This document shows positions 15,601 through 24,286 of a DNA stretch of 41,387 nucleotides, piece after piece. The first letter of the stretch is position 1. Each line of letters begins with the position of its first letter. Where the stretch lies: positions 1 to 41,387 of the forward strand of contig JBGSMB010000033.1 in assembly GCA_041740375.1 (NCBI GenBank), written 5' to 3'. A program made the position numbers and the translations under genes. This stretch comes from JBGSMB01 sp041740375. Its GTDB lineage: Bacteria; Patescibacteriota; Saccharimonadia; Saccharimonadales; JAGQMS01. Under the pieces are notes generated by a model, which saw only the letters and a program-made list of their open reading frames with translations, was not told the origin of the DNA and did no database searches.

Positions 15601-16810
15601 TTGGCAAAAAGTTAGAGTTGGTGACGTAGTAGACATAAGGAGAGGATCATCTCCAAGACCAATTGATGATTTTATATCGAATTCAGGAATGCCTTGGGTT
15701 AAAATTTCTGATGCGACATCAACAGACAGTAGATATATAAAATCAACTAAACAATATATTAAAGAAGTTGGTGTAAAAAATAGTGTAATCGTAAAACCTG
15801 AAGATTTAATCATCTCTAATTCAGCAACTCCTGCATTACCCAGAGTAATGAAGATAGAAGCATGCGTACATGACGGTTGGTTAGTTGTTAGTAATTATCA
15901 TGGTATAGATAGAGACTTTTTATTTTATGCTATTGTTTTTTATCGCAAATGGCTACTAAATCAAGGAAACGGCAGTATATTTAAAAACCTAAAGACTGAT
16001 ATATTAAAAGACTTTATTATTTTGTTGCCTCCTATGATTACGCAAAAAGGTGTAGCAGAATTACTGGTCAATATAGATGAGAGAATTGAATTAAATAATA
16101 GAATTAACGAAGAGCTAGAGCAAGCAGCGCAGCTTATTTACGATTATTGGTTTGTCCAATACGACTTTCCTAATGAAAACGGTAAACCCTACAAAACATC
16201 AGGGGGTAGTTTAAAATATTCTACAGAACTAAAAAGAGAGATTCCTAATAGCTGGAAAACTGTCACGCTTAAGCAGATCGCAAAAGTCATTATGGGACAA
16301 TCACCAAAAGGGTCTTCGTACAATGAAAATAATATCGGCGTCCCACTACTCAACGGACCTGCCGACTATGAAAACGGCTCCTTGGTGGGCAGAATATTTA
16401 CTACCGAACCCACAAGGCTATGTGTTAAAAATGACCTGGTCTTATGCATTAGAGCGACAATCGGTAATTTAACTTATGCAGAAAAAGAATTTTGTCTTGG
16501 ACGTGGTGTTGCTGCAGTAAGTGTCAATGACACTAGCATGTCAGAATTAATTTATTTTGCACTTCTACAAGAGATAGAACGTTTCAAGATTCAAGCAACC
16601 GGAAGTATTATTGTCGGGATAACAAAAGATGATTTAACTGACTCAATTATCCTACAACCTGACCAAGAATTACTATCCAAATTTCATGATATTACACAAC
16701 CCTTCTTTGATAAGATTCGCATAAATAAAGCTGAAAATCTGGATTTAGTTAGGCTTCGAGACTGGCTCCTCCCTATGCTCATGACAGGACAAGTGACAAT
16801 AGGAGAATAA
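15590..16810 (+). CDS. hsdS: Type I restriction system specificity subunit S
   Basis: This 406-aa subunit has two target-recognition domains, each starting with the family pattern: WQKVRVGDVVDIRRGSS and, from about residue 215, PNSWKTVTLKQIAKVIMGQS. Conserved helices follow each domain (LLVNIDERIELNNRINEELEQ in the middle, and the end LRDWLLPMLMTGQ). The two domains determine a bipartite recognition sequence that cannot be read from the gene. Base composition is more AT-rich in the first half than in hsdM, which is common because target domains are exchanged by recombination. Confidence 0.93.
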   Translation: MKNNWQKVRVGDVVDIRRGSSPRPIDDFISNSGMPWVKISDATSTDSRYIKSTKQYIKEVGVKNSVIVKPEDLIISNSATPALPRVMKIEACVHDGWLVVSNYHGIDRDFLFYAIVFYRKWLLNQGNGSIFKNLKTDILKDFIILLPPMITQKGVAELLVNIDERIELNNRINEELEQAAQLIYDYWFVQYDFPNENGKPYKTSGGSLKYSTELKREIPNSWKTVTLKQIAKVIMGQSPKGSSYNENNIGVPLLNGPADYENGSLVGRIFTTEPTRLCVKNDLVLCIRATIGNLTYAEKEFCLGRGVAAVSVNDTSMSELIYFALLQEIERFKIQATGSIIVGITKDDLTDSIILQPDQELLSKFHDITQPFFDKIRINKAENLDLVRLRDWLLPMLMTGQVTIGE

Positions 16811-16815
16811 TTATT

Positions 16816-18987
16816 ATGAAGGCTACTCAACCCGATTCAATTACTAAATTCATCAAGTCCAACGAACTTACCTTCGAAATACCTGTCTATCAAAGAAACT
16901 ACGATTGGGATATTGAAAACTGTGAAAAGTTATTTGAAGATGTACTTGAAGGTATTAGAAGTAAGCGAAAACACTACTTTGGAAACATAGTTTATTACGA
17001 AGCAGGTCGTGATCCTTTTTCAGGGTTTACTCGTTACATATTGATAGACGGACAACAACGTATAACTTCGGTCATGCTGCTACTCGCTGCCGTGCGTGAT
17101 GAAGAAGAGGATGAGTCCAATAAAGCCAGACTTACTTCTACATACCTAACCAATGAAAAAGCTGATGAGAACTTCCGAGTAAAACTTAAACAAGTAGAAA
17201 CAGATAGAAATGTTTATGAAGCAATTGTTGAAGGACGCATGGAGGCCATTAATAAGAGTTCAACCATCTACAGAAACTATAATAAGTTCCGCAATCTTGT
17301 TAAATCCGCCAAGACTGGGCACGACTACACTTCAACCGATTTGCTTGAAGGCATCAATTATTTAGATATTATTGCAATTGATCTTGAATCTGAAAAAGAA
17401 GGTTCTGAATCACCACAAGTGATCTTTGAAAGTATCAATGCAACGGGTAAGGCACTTTCTGCAGCGGATCTCTTACGTAACTTCCTTCTTCTAGAGGTAG
17501 GGACGGATAAGCAGGAAGAGTATTACAAGAACTATTGGCTAGTAATTGAAAAGAACGTTGGCAACGATAACATTAGTGATTTTATACGCCGATATCTTAC
17601 TCTCGAAACTAATGAAGATATAAAACGAGACACTGAATATAAAGAGTTCAAGAATAGCTACAAAGAGTATTTTACAGATGCCGAAGATGCCATAAAAAAA
17701 CTAACGCATTATTCTAAATATTATCATTGGATAAAGCGACCAGAAGCAGTCAGTAAAGAACACCCGAAAACTAGCCTTCTTTTGCAGGATCTGGACGACT
17801 TAAGAATGATACCTGCAACCCCAACAATTATGTGGCTACTCGAAAAGGCAGATACTGCGCAAATGAGCTTTGATGAAGTAAATGACGTGTTTGATGTCAT
17901 TGCATCATGGTCATTTAGGGCTCGTATCACCAACATTATTAATACGGGTGAAATTGGTAATATCCTTACTACGAAGATTCTTGAATTTCTTAAGAATAAA
18001 GATAACGAAGACTCCTATGCAGACTATCTCTGGTTTGAATTATCAAATTATCGTCTTCATGATATCTATCCAAGCGATGATATGTTTAGAGATGCATTCA
18101 CTAGGTACGACTTCTATAAAAACTATAGAAGATACGTACAGCAGAAATTATCGTCCTCAATATCACGAGATCAGACCGAAATTGTACTAGAGTCTATCGA
18201 GCATATAATGCCCCAGTCCATTAAACCAGATAAATGGCCGGGTATTTCAGCAGGCGAACATGTTGAATGGGTAAACACAATTGGCAACCTTACCCCACTC
18301 AATATGCCAGATAACCTAGATAATTCTAATCATTCATTTGCAGATAAAGTCGCAAATATTAAGAATTCAGATTGGCAGATAACTCGAGAAGTCGATACTG
18401 AAAATGGATGGAATATTGAATCGATACAAAAGAGAGGAAATAATCTTGCCGAAAAAGCAGTGTCTGTATGGAGATCCCCTAAGCAGCGCACACGAGATAT
18501 TGAATTAGCTCGACGAGTAGGCAATATGGAGCGTGCTAAAAAGTATATAGAACTTATTAACGAACTAGAACTTCCATTTATTCAGATTGACGAAGAGCAC
18601 TCAAACAATACCTACGTACGACTTACCACTGATTACATGACCTCTTTAATCCCATCTATTGATAGAGACAAAGGACCTTGGAGAAGTGGTAGTGCATACT
18701 ACTATGAATTCCAGAGTGAATCGACGAGTAACCGTGTACGCATAAGCTTATCGTTTGGCGCAGATGCAGTTTCTGAAGAACAAACTGCTGGGCAAAAAGC
18801 AGTGATGGATTTTGTGAATAAGTATCCTCCTAAAAAGGATTGGCTTTATTTTCGTCCTATAGGTTGGACTCTTAATCATGAAGATGGTGAAGAGACATTG
18901 AGGGATGAAGTATACAGAGTTTTATCAGAAGTAATACCTCGATTCGAGCAAGAACTAGACGATGCCGTTAAAGGGCATGTAGGCTAG
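16816..18987 (+). CDS. DUF262/DUF1524 (GmrSD-type) protein
   Basis: This 723-aa protein has an N-terminal DUF262 domain (IPVYQRNYDW and the DGQQR motif near residue 77), as in the GmrS half of the type IV enzyme GmrSD and in BrxU and SspE. DUF1524 with an HNH-like motif (EHIMPQS near residue 461, later NTIGNLTPLN) follows. A further C-terminal domain of about 150 residues (YVRLTTDYMT to the end) is not one I can name. Such proteins usually cleave modified phage DNA using NTP. It lies 5 bp after hsdS on the same strand, so it is likely co-expressed with the restriction system as a second layer against modified phages. Confidence 0.85.
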   Translation: MKATQPDSITKFIKSNELTFEIPVYQRNYDWDIENCEKLFEDVLEGIRSKRKHYFGNIVYYEAGRDPFSGFTRYILIDGQQRITSVMLLLAAVRDEEEDESNKARLTSTYLTNEKADENFRVKLKQVETDRNVYEAIVEGRMEAINKSSTIYRNYNKFRNLVKSAKTGHDYTSTDLLEGINYLDIIAIDLESEKEGSESPQVIFESINATGKALSAADLLRNFLLLEVGTDKQEEYYKNYWLVIEKNVGNDNISDFIRRYLTLETNEDIKRDTEYKEFKNSYKEYFTDAEDAIKKLTHYSKYYHWIKRPEAVSKEHPKTSLLLQDLDDLRMIPATPTIMWLLEKADTAQMSFDEVNDVFDVIASWSFRARITNIINTGEIGNILTTKILEFLKNKDNEDSYADYLWFELSNYRLHDIYPSDDMFRDAFTRYDFYKNYRRYVQQKLSSSISRDQTEIVLESIEHIMPQSIKPDKWPGISAGEHVEWVNTIGNLTPLNMPDNLDNSNHSFADKVANIKNSDWQITREVDTENGWNIESIQKRGNNLAEKAVSVWRSPKQRTRDIELARRVGNMERAKKYIELINELELPFIQIDEEHSNNTYVRLTTDYMTSLIPSIDRDKGPWRSGSAYYYEFQSESTSNRVRISLSFGADAVSEEQTAGQKAVMDFVNKYPPKKDWLYFRPIGWTLNHEDGEETLRDEVYRVLSEVIPRFEQELDDAVKGHVG

Positions 18988-18996
18988 GATAAGCTC

Positions 18997-20475
18997 ATGA
19001 TGACTTTATCTAAGTCTGACTACACAACCTATCTTAAACACCCTGCATGGCTATGGATAAAGAAGCACGCTAAAACAATTCTCCCACCGATTGATCCTGC
19101 TACTCAGGCAATATTCGATACAGGTCATGAGTTTGAGCAATACGCCGAAGCCCTATTTCCCGGTGGAGTAACACTTGGATTTAATGACTACGACGAGTAC
19201 TTATCTTTACCAGAAAGAACAACTCAAGCCCTCGACGAAGGTATGCATACTATCTTTCAAGGTAGATTTGAGCATGAACAGCTAACCTTTATCTGTGATG
19301 TTATTCAGGTGGTTGAAGGTAAAGAAGTGGATCTTATTGAGATTAAGTCCAGTACAAGCGCAAAACCAGAACACATTGTAGATTTGGCATTTCAATTAGT
19401 AGTGCTAGAAAAATGTGGATTCACTGTACGACAAATAGCGGTTATACACGTAAATAATCAATATGTACGCAACGGGACTATAGATCCAAAACAAATTACT
19501 GCTAGGACAGATGTTACGGAAAGCGTAAAAGCTATACGAGACTTTACTTTGCTAAAAATTGATGAAGCTTTGCAAGTCATAGCACTCACAGAATGTCCCG
19601 ATGTATCACCGCTCAACGCAGTTTCAAAGTCGTTTGGAGAATGGCTAAATATCTACAAACATATTAAGAGCCCTAAGCAGGGCAGTATTTATGATCTATG
19701 CCAAATGGACGCTAAATCATTACAGAATCTTCTAGACAACAACATCGCATTTATAAAAGATATCCCTGAAGATTTTGTACTTAAACCGAAACAAAGATTA
19801 CAGGTTGAAGCGTTTCGTATGGGCGTACCAACAATTCATAAAGATAAAATTAGTGAATTCCTAGAAACATTCACGTACCCACTTTACTATTTTGATTACG
19901 AGACGCTAGGAAGCCTCGTGCCGTATTTCGATGGTCTTAAACCATATCAACAGCTACCGTTTCAGTACTCACTGCATGTTTTAGAAAGTGCCGATTCAGA
20001 AATAAAACACTACGAGTATCTACATAAAGACAATTCTAATCCTGCTAAACCATTAACGGAGGCATTGATGTCTCAGATAGGTGAAAGTGGTACTGTTATT
20101 ACTTGGAATATGGGCTTTGAGAAGAGTTGTAATGCACTAATTGGGTCATTGCTACCTGAATATGCTGAGTTTTATGAAAAACTGAATGACCGAATCATGG
20201 ACCTTATGACGCCTTTTTCTAAGAATTGGTATGTAGATTCTGCATTTAAAGGAAGCGCTTCGATAAAATATGTATTACCAGCACTTATCCCCGAACTATC
20301 TCATAAGAATTTAGATATATCGGAAGGCGGTACTGCTCAACGATTATGGATGGAGGCTGTATTGGATGGTAAACGTGATGATGAAAAAGAAAAGATCCTA
20401 AGCGACTTAATAGAGTATTGTAAGCTAGATACCTTAGCGATGGTCGAGATCTACAGAAAATTGGTTTCGCTATGA
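18997..20475 (+). CDS. DUF2779 domain protein with RecB-like nuclease half
   Basis: This 492-aa protein has an N-terminal PD-(D/E)XK-like part (LSKSDYTTYLKHPAWLW start, EIKSSTS near residue 115, and a QLVVLEKCG helix). It then has the DUF2779 domain, which looks like a DEDD exonuclease (YYFDYETL near residue 297, PYQQLPFQYSLH, ITWNMGFEK, and a final acidic motif in EYCKLDTLAMVEIY). The family is probably a two-domain nuclease of unknown role. It follows the DUF262 gene after 9 bp and overlaps the next gene by 4 bp. This operon position suggests a defence role, but that is inference. Confidence 0.82.
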   Translation: MMTLSKSDYTTYLKHPAWLWIKKHAKTILPPIDPATQAIFDTGHEFEQYAEALFPGGVTLGFNDYDEYLSLPERTTQALDEGMHTIFQGRFEHEQLTFICDVIQVVEGKEVDLIEIKSSTSAKPEHIVDLAFQLVVLEKCGFTVRQIAVIHVNNQYVRNGTIDPKQITARTDVTESVKAIRDFTLLKIDEALQVIALTECPDVSPLNAVSKSFGEWLNIYKHIKSPKQGSIYDLCQMDAKSLQNLLDNNIAFIKDIPEDFVLKPKQRLQVEAFRMGVPTIHKDKISEFLETFTYPLYYFDYETLGSLVPYFDGLKPYQQLPFQYSLHVLESADSEIKHYEYLHKDNSNPAKPLTEALMSQIGESGTVITWNMGFEKSCNALIGSLLPEYAEFYEKLNDRIMDLMTPFSKNWYVDSAFKGSASIKYVLPALIPELSHKNLDISEGGTAQRLWMEAVLDGKRDDEKEKILSDLIEYCKLDTLAMVEIYRKLVSL

Positions 20476-20894
20476 AACCAGACATCTATCTTGATATCGA
20501 CGGTGTGCTATTGGCGAACGACTTGAATCCCGCTAACCATGCAAACGACTTCTTAAGATTTGTACTTAATAAGTATCCTGATACTACCTACTGGCTAACA
20601 ACACATTGTCAGGGTGATGCTGACATACCTATTCAACATATAGGTCATCTTTTCGAACCTGATGTCGTAGAACTCATGAAAAGGATTAAACCTACTACTT
20701 GGGACTTGGCGAAAACAAGAGCGATAGACTTCACAAAACCGTTTTTATGGTTTGATGATGATATGTTCTATGAAGAAAAACAAGAACTAATGAAACACAA
20801 TGTACTGGATAACTGGATAGAGGTTGATTTGTCTAAAGATCCCGATCAACTTTCAAAGTTTCTGGCTAGCTTTCCAATACCTTCAAATATTTAA
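20472..20894 (+). CDS. HAD-like hydrolase, small
   Basis: This 140-aa protein has the HAD phosphatase nucleophile motif DIDGVLL near the N-terminus, a possible motif II threonine in WLTTHC and an acidic motif FDDDMFYEE near residue 93. It is shorter than usual and has no large cap domain. Nucleotide or nucleic-acid phosphatase activity is plausible. It is coupled to the DUF2779 gene by an ATGA overlap and ends the defence operon. Confidence 0.7.
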   Translation: MKPDIYLDIDGVLLANDLNPANHANDFLRFVLNKYPDTTYWLTTHCQGDADIPIQHIGHLFEPDVVELMKRIKPTTWDLAKTRAIDFTKPFLWFDDDMFYEEKQELMKHNVLDNWIEVDLSKDPDQLSKFLASFPIPSNI

Positions 20895-20910
20895 CAGAAG
20901 CAAATATAAG

Positions 20911-21051
20911 CTATGAGTTAGCTCCAGTACTACCACTTTCGTCCTTGTTTACTCGTTTATCAATTTCAGCTAGTAGGGTAAAGAATTCTACTAGTGTTGC
21001 TATATCTTCTTCTGAGAGTTTCCTTTTTTCTGTAGGTTCTTCAATACTCAA
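20911..21051 (-). CDS. 46-aa microprotein coupled to the coupling-protein gene
   Basis: This ORF starts with a TTG overlapping the TGA stop of the VirD4-like gene and has an ideal ribosome site (AAGGAG, then 7 nt). It reads MSIEEPTEKRKLSEEDIATL at first and ends in a polar tail. The middle (KRKL..EEDIA.L..FF.LLAEID) is paralogous to the 58-aa protein of the recombinase operon (1695-1871). It is predicted to be helical and acidic. It closes the conjugation operon. The function is unknown; an adaptor or regulatory peptide is possible. Confidence 0.7.
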   Translation of the reverse strand: MSIEEPTEKRKLSEEDIATLVEFFTLLAEIDKRVNKDESGSTGANS

Positions 21052-23648
21052 GACGTAACTCCTTCTATCCGATGACTTTTTCGATTATTTTCATAAGTAA
21101 CTCCGACTTTTTTATCGGGTGCTAATTTAGTCACGTCTTTGTCGCCTTTATCATTATCAACTACCACTGATCCGTATTTTTCTTGTGATAAGATTTTAAT
21201 TCTACGCGCCATCTCTAGGTTAGATTCACTTGATAATATTACAGTTCTACCAGAGATTGGCTCTTGGGCATTAATTGCAGATATGCGGGCGTAGAAATTA
21301 TACGAAGGCAGATTAGATAACTCGTTCTCTTCAATGAATGGTTTAAATAGTGGGAGTATCAGCCTCTCGTCGGCCGGGCTACCTGATCTAAAGGCTATAA
21401 CCGTACCTACATTTGCTAGGATAATATCTACAAGTCTTTGCTCTACTTGTTGCTGGGTAGATTGTTCAGCCATTATAAGAAATAGCTTATACTTCCTCGC
21501 TTCAGATAACATCTGTACAAAACTCATAGTCGCGAAGTTCTGAAATTCATCTACGTATAAGTAGTAAGAACTGCGTTTGCTGTGTGTTTGCCTAGCACGT
21601 CTGAGTGAGGCTAGTTGCATCTTGGCTAGTATTGTTACTCCGAACAACATAGAAGTATCTTCTCCGAGTAAACCTTTAGAGAAGTTACAGATTATGATCT
21701 TTTTTTCGTCCATGGCAGTATCAAAATTAACGGTAGATTTATTTTGCTCTAGTATCCGTTTAGCACTTGCTGAAAACAGGAATCGACCAATCTTAGCAGT
21801 AATACCGGCTGCCATTTTAACTCTCTGATAATCACCAGCTTTACCTATCTCATTCTTCCAGAAGTTTTTAAGATCTTCATTCTCAAGATTATTAACTACA
21901 CCTTTTCGGTACTTGGCATCATTTAGTAGTCTGAATATTGTAAATAGATTTGCTTCTTCCATGGTAAGCGCAGTTTGAATGGTATTTCGGAGTACGTATT
22001 CAATGCGATGTCCACCGCTATCATCTTCAGAGAATATTTTACGTAACACCGATACCGTAGATTCAGTTACGATATCCTTCTCACGAAGTAACTCATCACC
22101 AGATATATGTTCAGGTAGCTCTAGTAGATTTATACCAATTGGATGAGATAAGTCATCAGGATTAATGTAGATAACGTCCTTCATGCGTTCTTCCGGTATA
22201 TAGCCTAGTAGTTCTTCAGCAAGATCTCCGTGTGGATCAATTACAGCCAGTCCCTTACCGGATTGTATATCCTGTACAATTTGGTATTTGAGCATGGTTG
22301 TTTTGCCGTTACCCGTACCACCAATAACATACATATGACGTTGTCTTTCAGCCTCTGTTAGTCCAATCGGTGTTATTTGACCTTGATGATGGTTTTCACC
22401 AATAAGTACATCTAATTGAGTACCATTCTTGAGAGAGATAGTTGCTGGTAACGTTTTTGCTAAGGATTTTACAACGTTTTCTATGTTGGCATGTTCGGAG
22501 TGGGGGAAGTGGTACATTCCTGCAAGTTCCTCACTAGATAAATATATCGGGCGGAATACATCTCCCATAAGTCGTTTTCTAAACAGCCATACCTGAATTT
22601 TCTTTTGTACTTTAATGCGGTATCTTTTCGTTACCAGTCTTTGCAATTTCTCGTTTGCGTATAGGCTTACGGCACTCGCAATAGAATTAGCTCGCTCAGA
22701 CGATTCTTTAGCGGAGTCTACATAAATGCAGGCACGGATACTTGATGCAAAGTGCGGTTGATCAAGTTTCTTACTAATCTCATCTACCATCTCAAGTTCA
22801 AAGAAACTCAAAGAGCGTTCAGGTTTAACATGTTTACTAACTTCACTTTTCCTTTGAAGCTCTACATCTTTACGAGTGACATTGGGTTGTGTTTCGGGAT
22901 GAAATATCATCGATACTGCATCCGCTAGTCCAAATAACACACTGCTAAATATTCTTCCTATAAACCCTAGTCCAACCGGCAACCTATGCCTATATTGATT
23001 GACCATCTCCTGATTAGCCAGTACCCTACGTTTTAAACGCTTTGCCTCTTTTAATCTTCTTGGAGATACGCACACCTGATACATAACAAGTTCGTCCGTG
23101 CCTAGTTTTGTCATGGCACCCGTAATGTAGCTCATTGGATCGTGGGTATCGTCCCTGTCGTATTTCATAAGAGGATACATGTAGTGGCTATTCTGTCTAA
23201 ATCTAAGTATTCTAAAATTAGCTGCATTATAAGGTACTATAGGATCATCAATAATTTTTGTCGCTACATCGGGTACGTGTGATGAAATGAGCCTACGAAA
23301 CATATCAGCACCAGTTTCAGGTACTCTTGTAATAAACCTAATACCTTCTTTGCGGGTACTTACTATTTCAAGACTATAGAGAGAATTAATCCCCATTAAT
23401 CTGTGTGTCAAACTGCGACTCAGCCCAAGGCCATGTAGTGCCCTCATAAGAGTTATATTTGCTTGTGGGTGCTTATTTCGAAATGCTGGAGGAATAAGCT
23501 CAATAACAACGTATGATTGTCTAAGATTATATATAAAAGCAGTTATTCTACGAATAATTACCATGATTAAACTACAAAGTAGAAATACCGCTAGAAAAAG
23601 GGCGATGTTTTTGGCTACAGATATAAAATCAGAAAGTTGGAACTGCAT
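21048..23648 (-). CDS. VirD4/TraG-like type IV coupling ATPase
   Basis: This 866-aa protein couples DNA substrates to the secretion channel. It has an N-terminal membrane span (about residues 12-33), a long accessory domain of about 400 residues, then an AAA motor with Walker A (GGTGNGKTT, near 442) and Walker B (YLYVDEFQNF, near 696). AVIDPHGDL and GTVIAFR further support the VirD4/TrwB/TraG class. The long N-terminal half is typical of CPR and Gram-positive forms. The start overlaps the M23 gene by 20 bp with an AAAGGA site. It is the last large gene of the conjugation operon. Confidence 0.9.
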   Translation of the reverse strand: MQFQLSDFISVAKNIALFLAVFLLCSLIMVIIRRITAFIYNLRQSYVVIELIPPAFRNKHPQANITLMRALHGLGLSRSLTHRLMGINSLYSLEIVSTRKEGIRFITRVPETGADMFRRLISSHVPDVATKIIDDPIVPYNAANFRILRFRQNSHYMYPLMKYDRDDTHDPMSYITGAMTKLGTDELVMYQVCVSPRRLKEAKRLKRRVLANQEMVNQYRHRLPVGLGFIGRIFSSVLFGLADAVSMIFHPETQPNVTRKDVELQRKSEVSKHVKPERSLSFFELEMVDEISKKLDQPHFASSIRACIYVDSAKESSERANSIASAVSLYANEKLQRLVTKRYRIKVQKKIQVWLFRKRLMGDVFRPIYLSSEELAGMYHFPHSEHANIENVVKSLAKTLPATISLKNGTQLDVLIGENHHQGQITPIGLTEAERQRHMYVIGGTGNGKTTMLKYQIVQDIQSGKGLAVIDPHGDLAEELLGYIPEERMKDVIYINPDDLSHPIGINLLELPEHISGDELLREKDIVTESTVSVLRKIFSEDDSGGHRIEYVLRNTIQTALTMEEANLFTIFRLLNDAKYRKGVVNNLENEDLKNFWKNEIGKAGDYQRVKMAAGITAKIGRFLFSASAKRILEQNKSTVNFDTAMDEKKIIICNFSKGLLGEDTSMLFGVTILAKMQLASLRRARQTHSKRSSYYLYVDEFQNFATMSFVQMLSEARKYKLFLIMAEQSTQQQVEQRLVDIILANVGTVIAFRSGSPADERLILPLFKPFIEENELSNLPSYNFYARISAINAQEPISGRTVILSSESNLEMARRIKILSQEKYGSVVVDNDKGDKDVTKLAPDKKVGVTYENNRKSHRIEGVTS

Positions 23649-24285
23649 ATGTTCCTTTCGGTTCCCCAGTTAAAAAGATTCTTGGATTTACTGTGACACC
23701 ATATACATAGACCATAAAATGTAGGTGTGGCCCGGTAGATTCACCTGTGTTTCCCATATTGCCGATTAGATCACCTGGCTTTACTTCTGTACCAATAGCA
23801 AACTCCACCACGCTATCAAGGTGACAATATTGTGAGGATATATTATTACCATGATCTAATCTGACTGATTTGCCACAGTCTCCGGCTGGGTCATTATCGA
23901 CAATGACAATCTTACCTATAGAAAAAGGTGTTACTGGCTCACCACTTAACCCCCGCTCATTTGCTATATCAATACCACTATGAGGGCCAAGAAATCTATT
24001 TTTACGCCACAATTCCCAGGTACCAAATTCATCTGATACATATCCGCGAGTAGGCCAAGTGCTAGATATTGGTAACTCCGCAACTTTTACGCCGTCGGGA
24101 TTAAATATCTCGACCAATTTAGTTACAGGATTAACAGCAGCCAAAGCGTCGCCGACTAACTGTATGCCTGAACTAGCAACCACTACAACTGCAAAGGCAG
24201 GAAGTAGTATTAAAACTGCAAGCGTCGCTAGAACTATTTTTAGTTCAGTTTTGGATGATTTCAGTATCCAAAGGAAAATCCACAT
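23629..24285 (-). CDS. M23 peptidase, membrane-anchored murein hydrolase
   Basis: This 218-aa protein has one N-terminal membrane span and an extracytoplasmic LytM/M23 domain. The zinc ligands are all present: HSGID (HxxxD, near residue 100) and GPHLHF (HxH, near 186). GNTGESTGPHLHF is the family signature. Inside a conjugation operon such enzymes open the cell wall for the channel. It starts two bases after the VirB4-like gene ends and overlaps the coupling protein gene. Confidence 0.93.
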   Translation of the reverse strand: MWIFLWILKSSKTELKIVLATLAVLILLPAFAVVVVASSGIQLVGDALAAVNPVTKLVEIFNPDGVKVAELPISSTWPTRGYVSDEFGTWELWRKNRFLGPHSGIDIANERGLSGEPVTPFSIGKIVIVDNDPAGDCGKSVRLDHGNNISSQYCHLDSVVEFAIGTEVKPGDLIGNMGNTGESTGPHLHFMVYVYGVTVNPRIFLTGEPKGTYAVPTF

Positions 24286-24286
24286 T

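Noticed and set aside
17882..18190. 102-codon + strand frame within the DUF262 gene
   Set aside because: It is out of frame inside a long conserved gene and has no start signal or recognisable domain.
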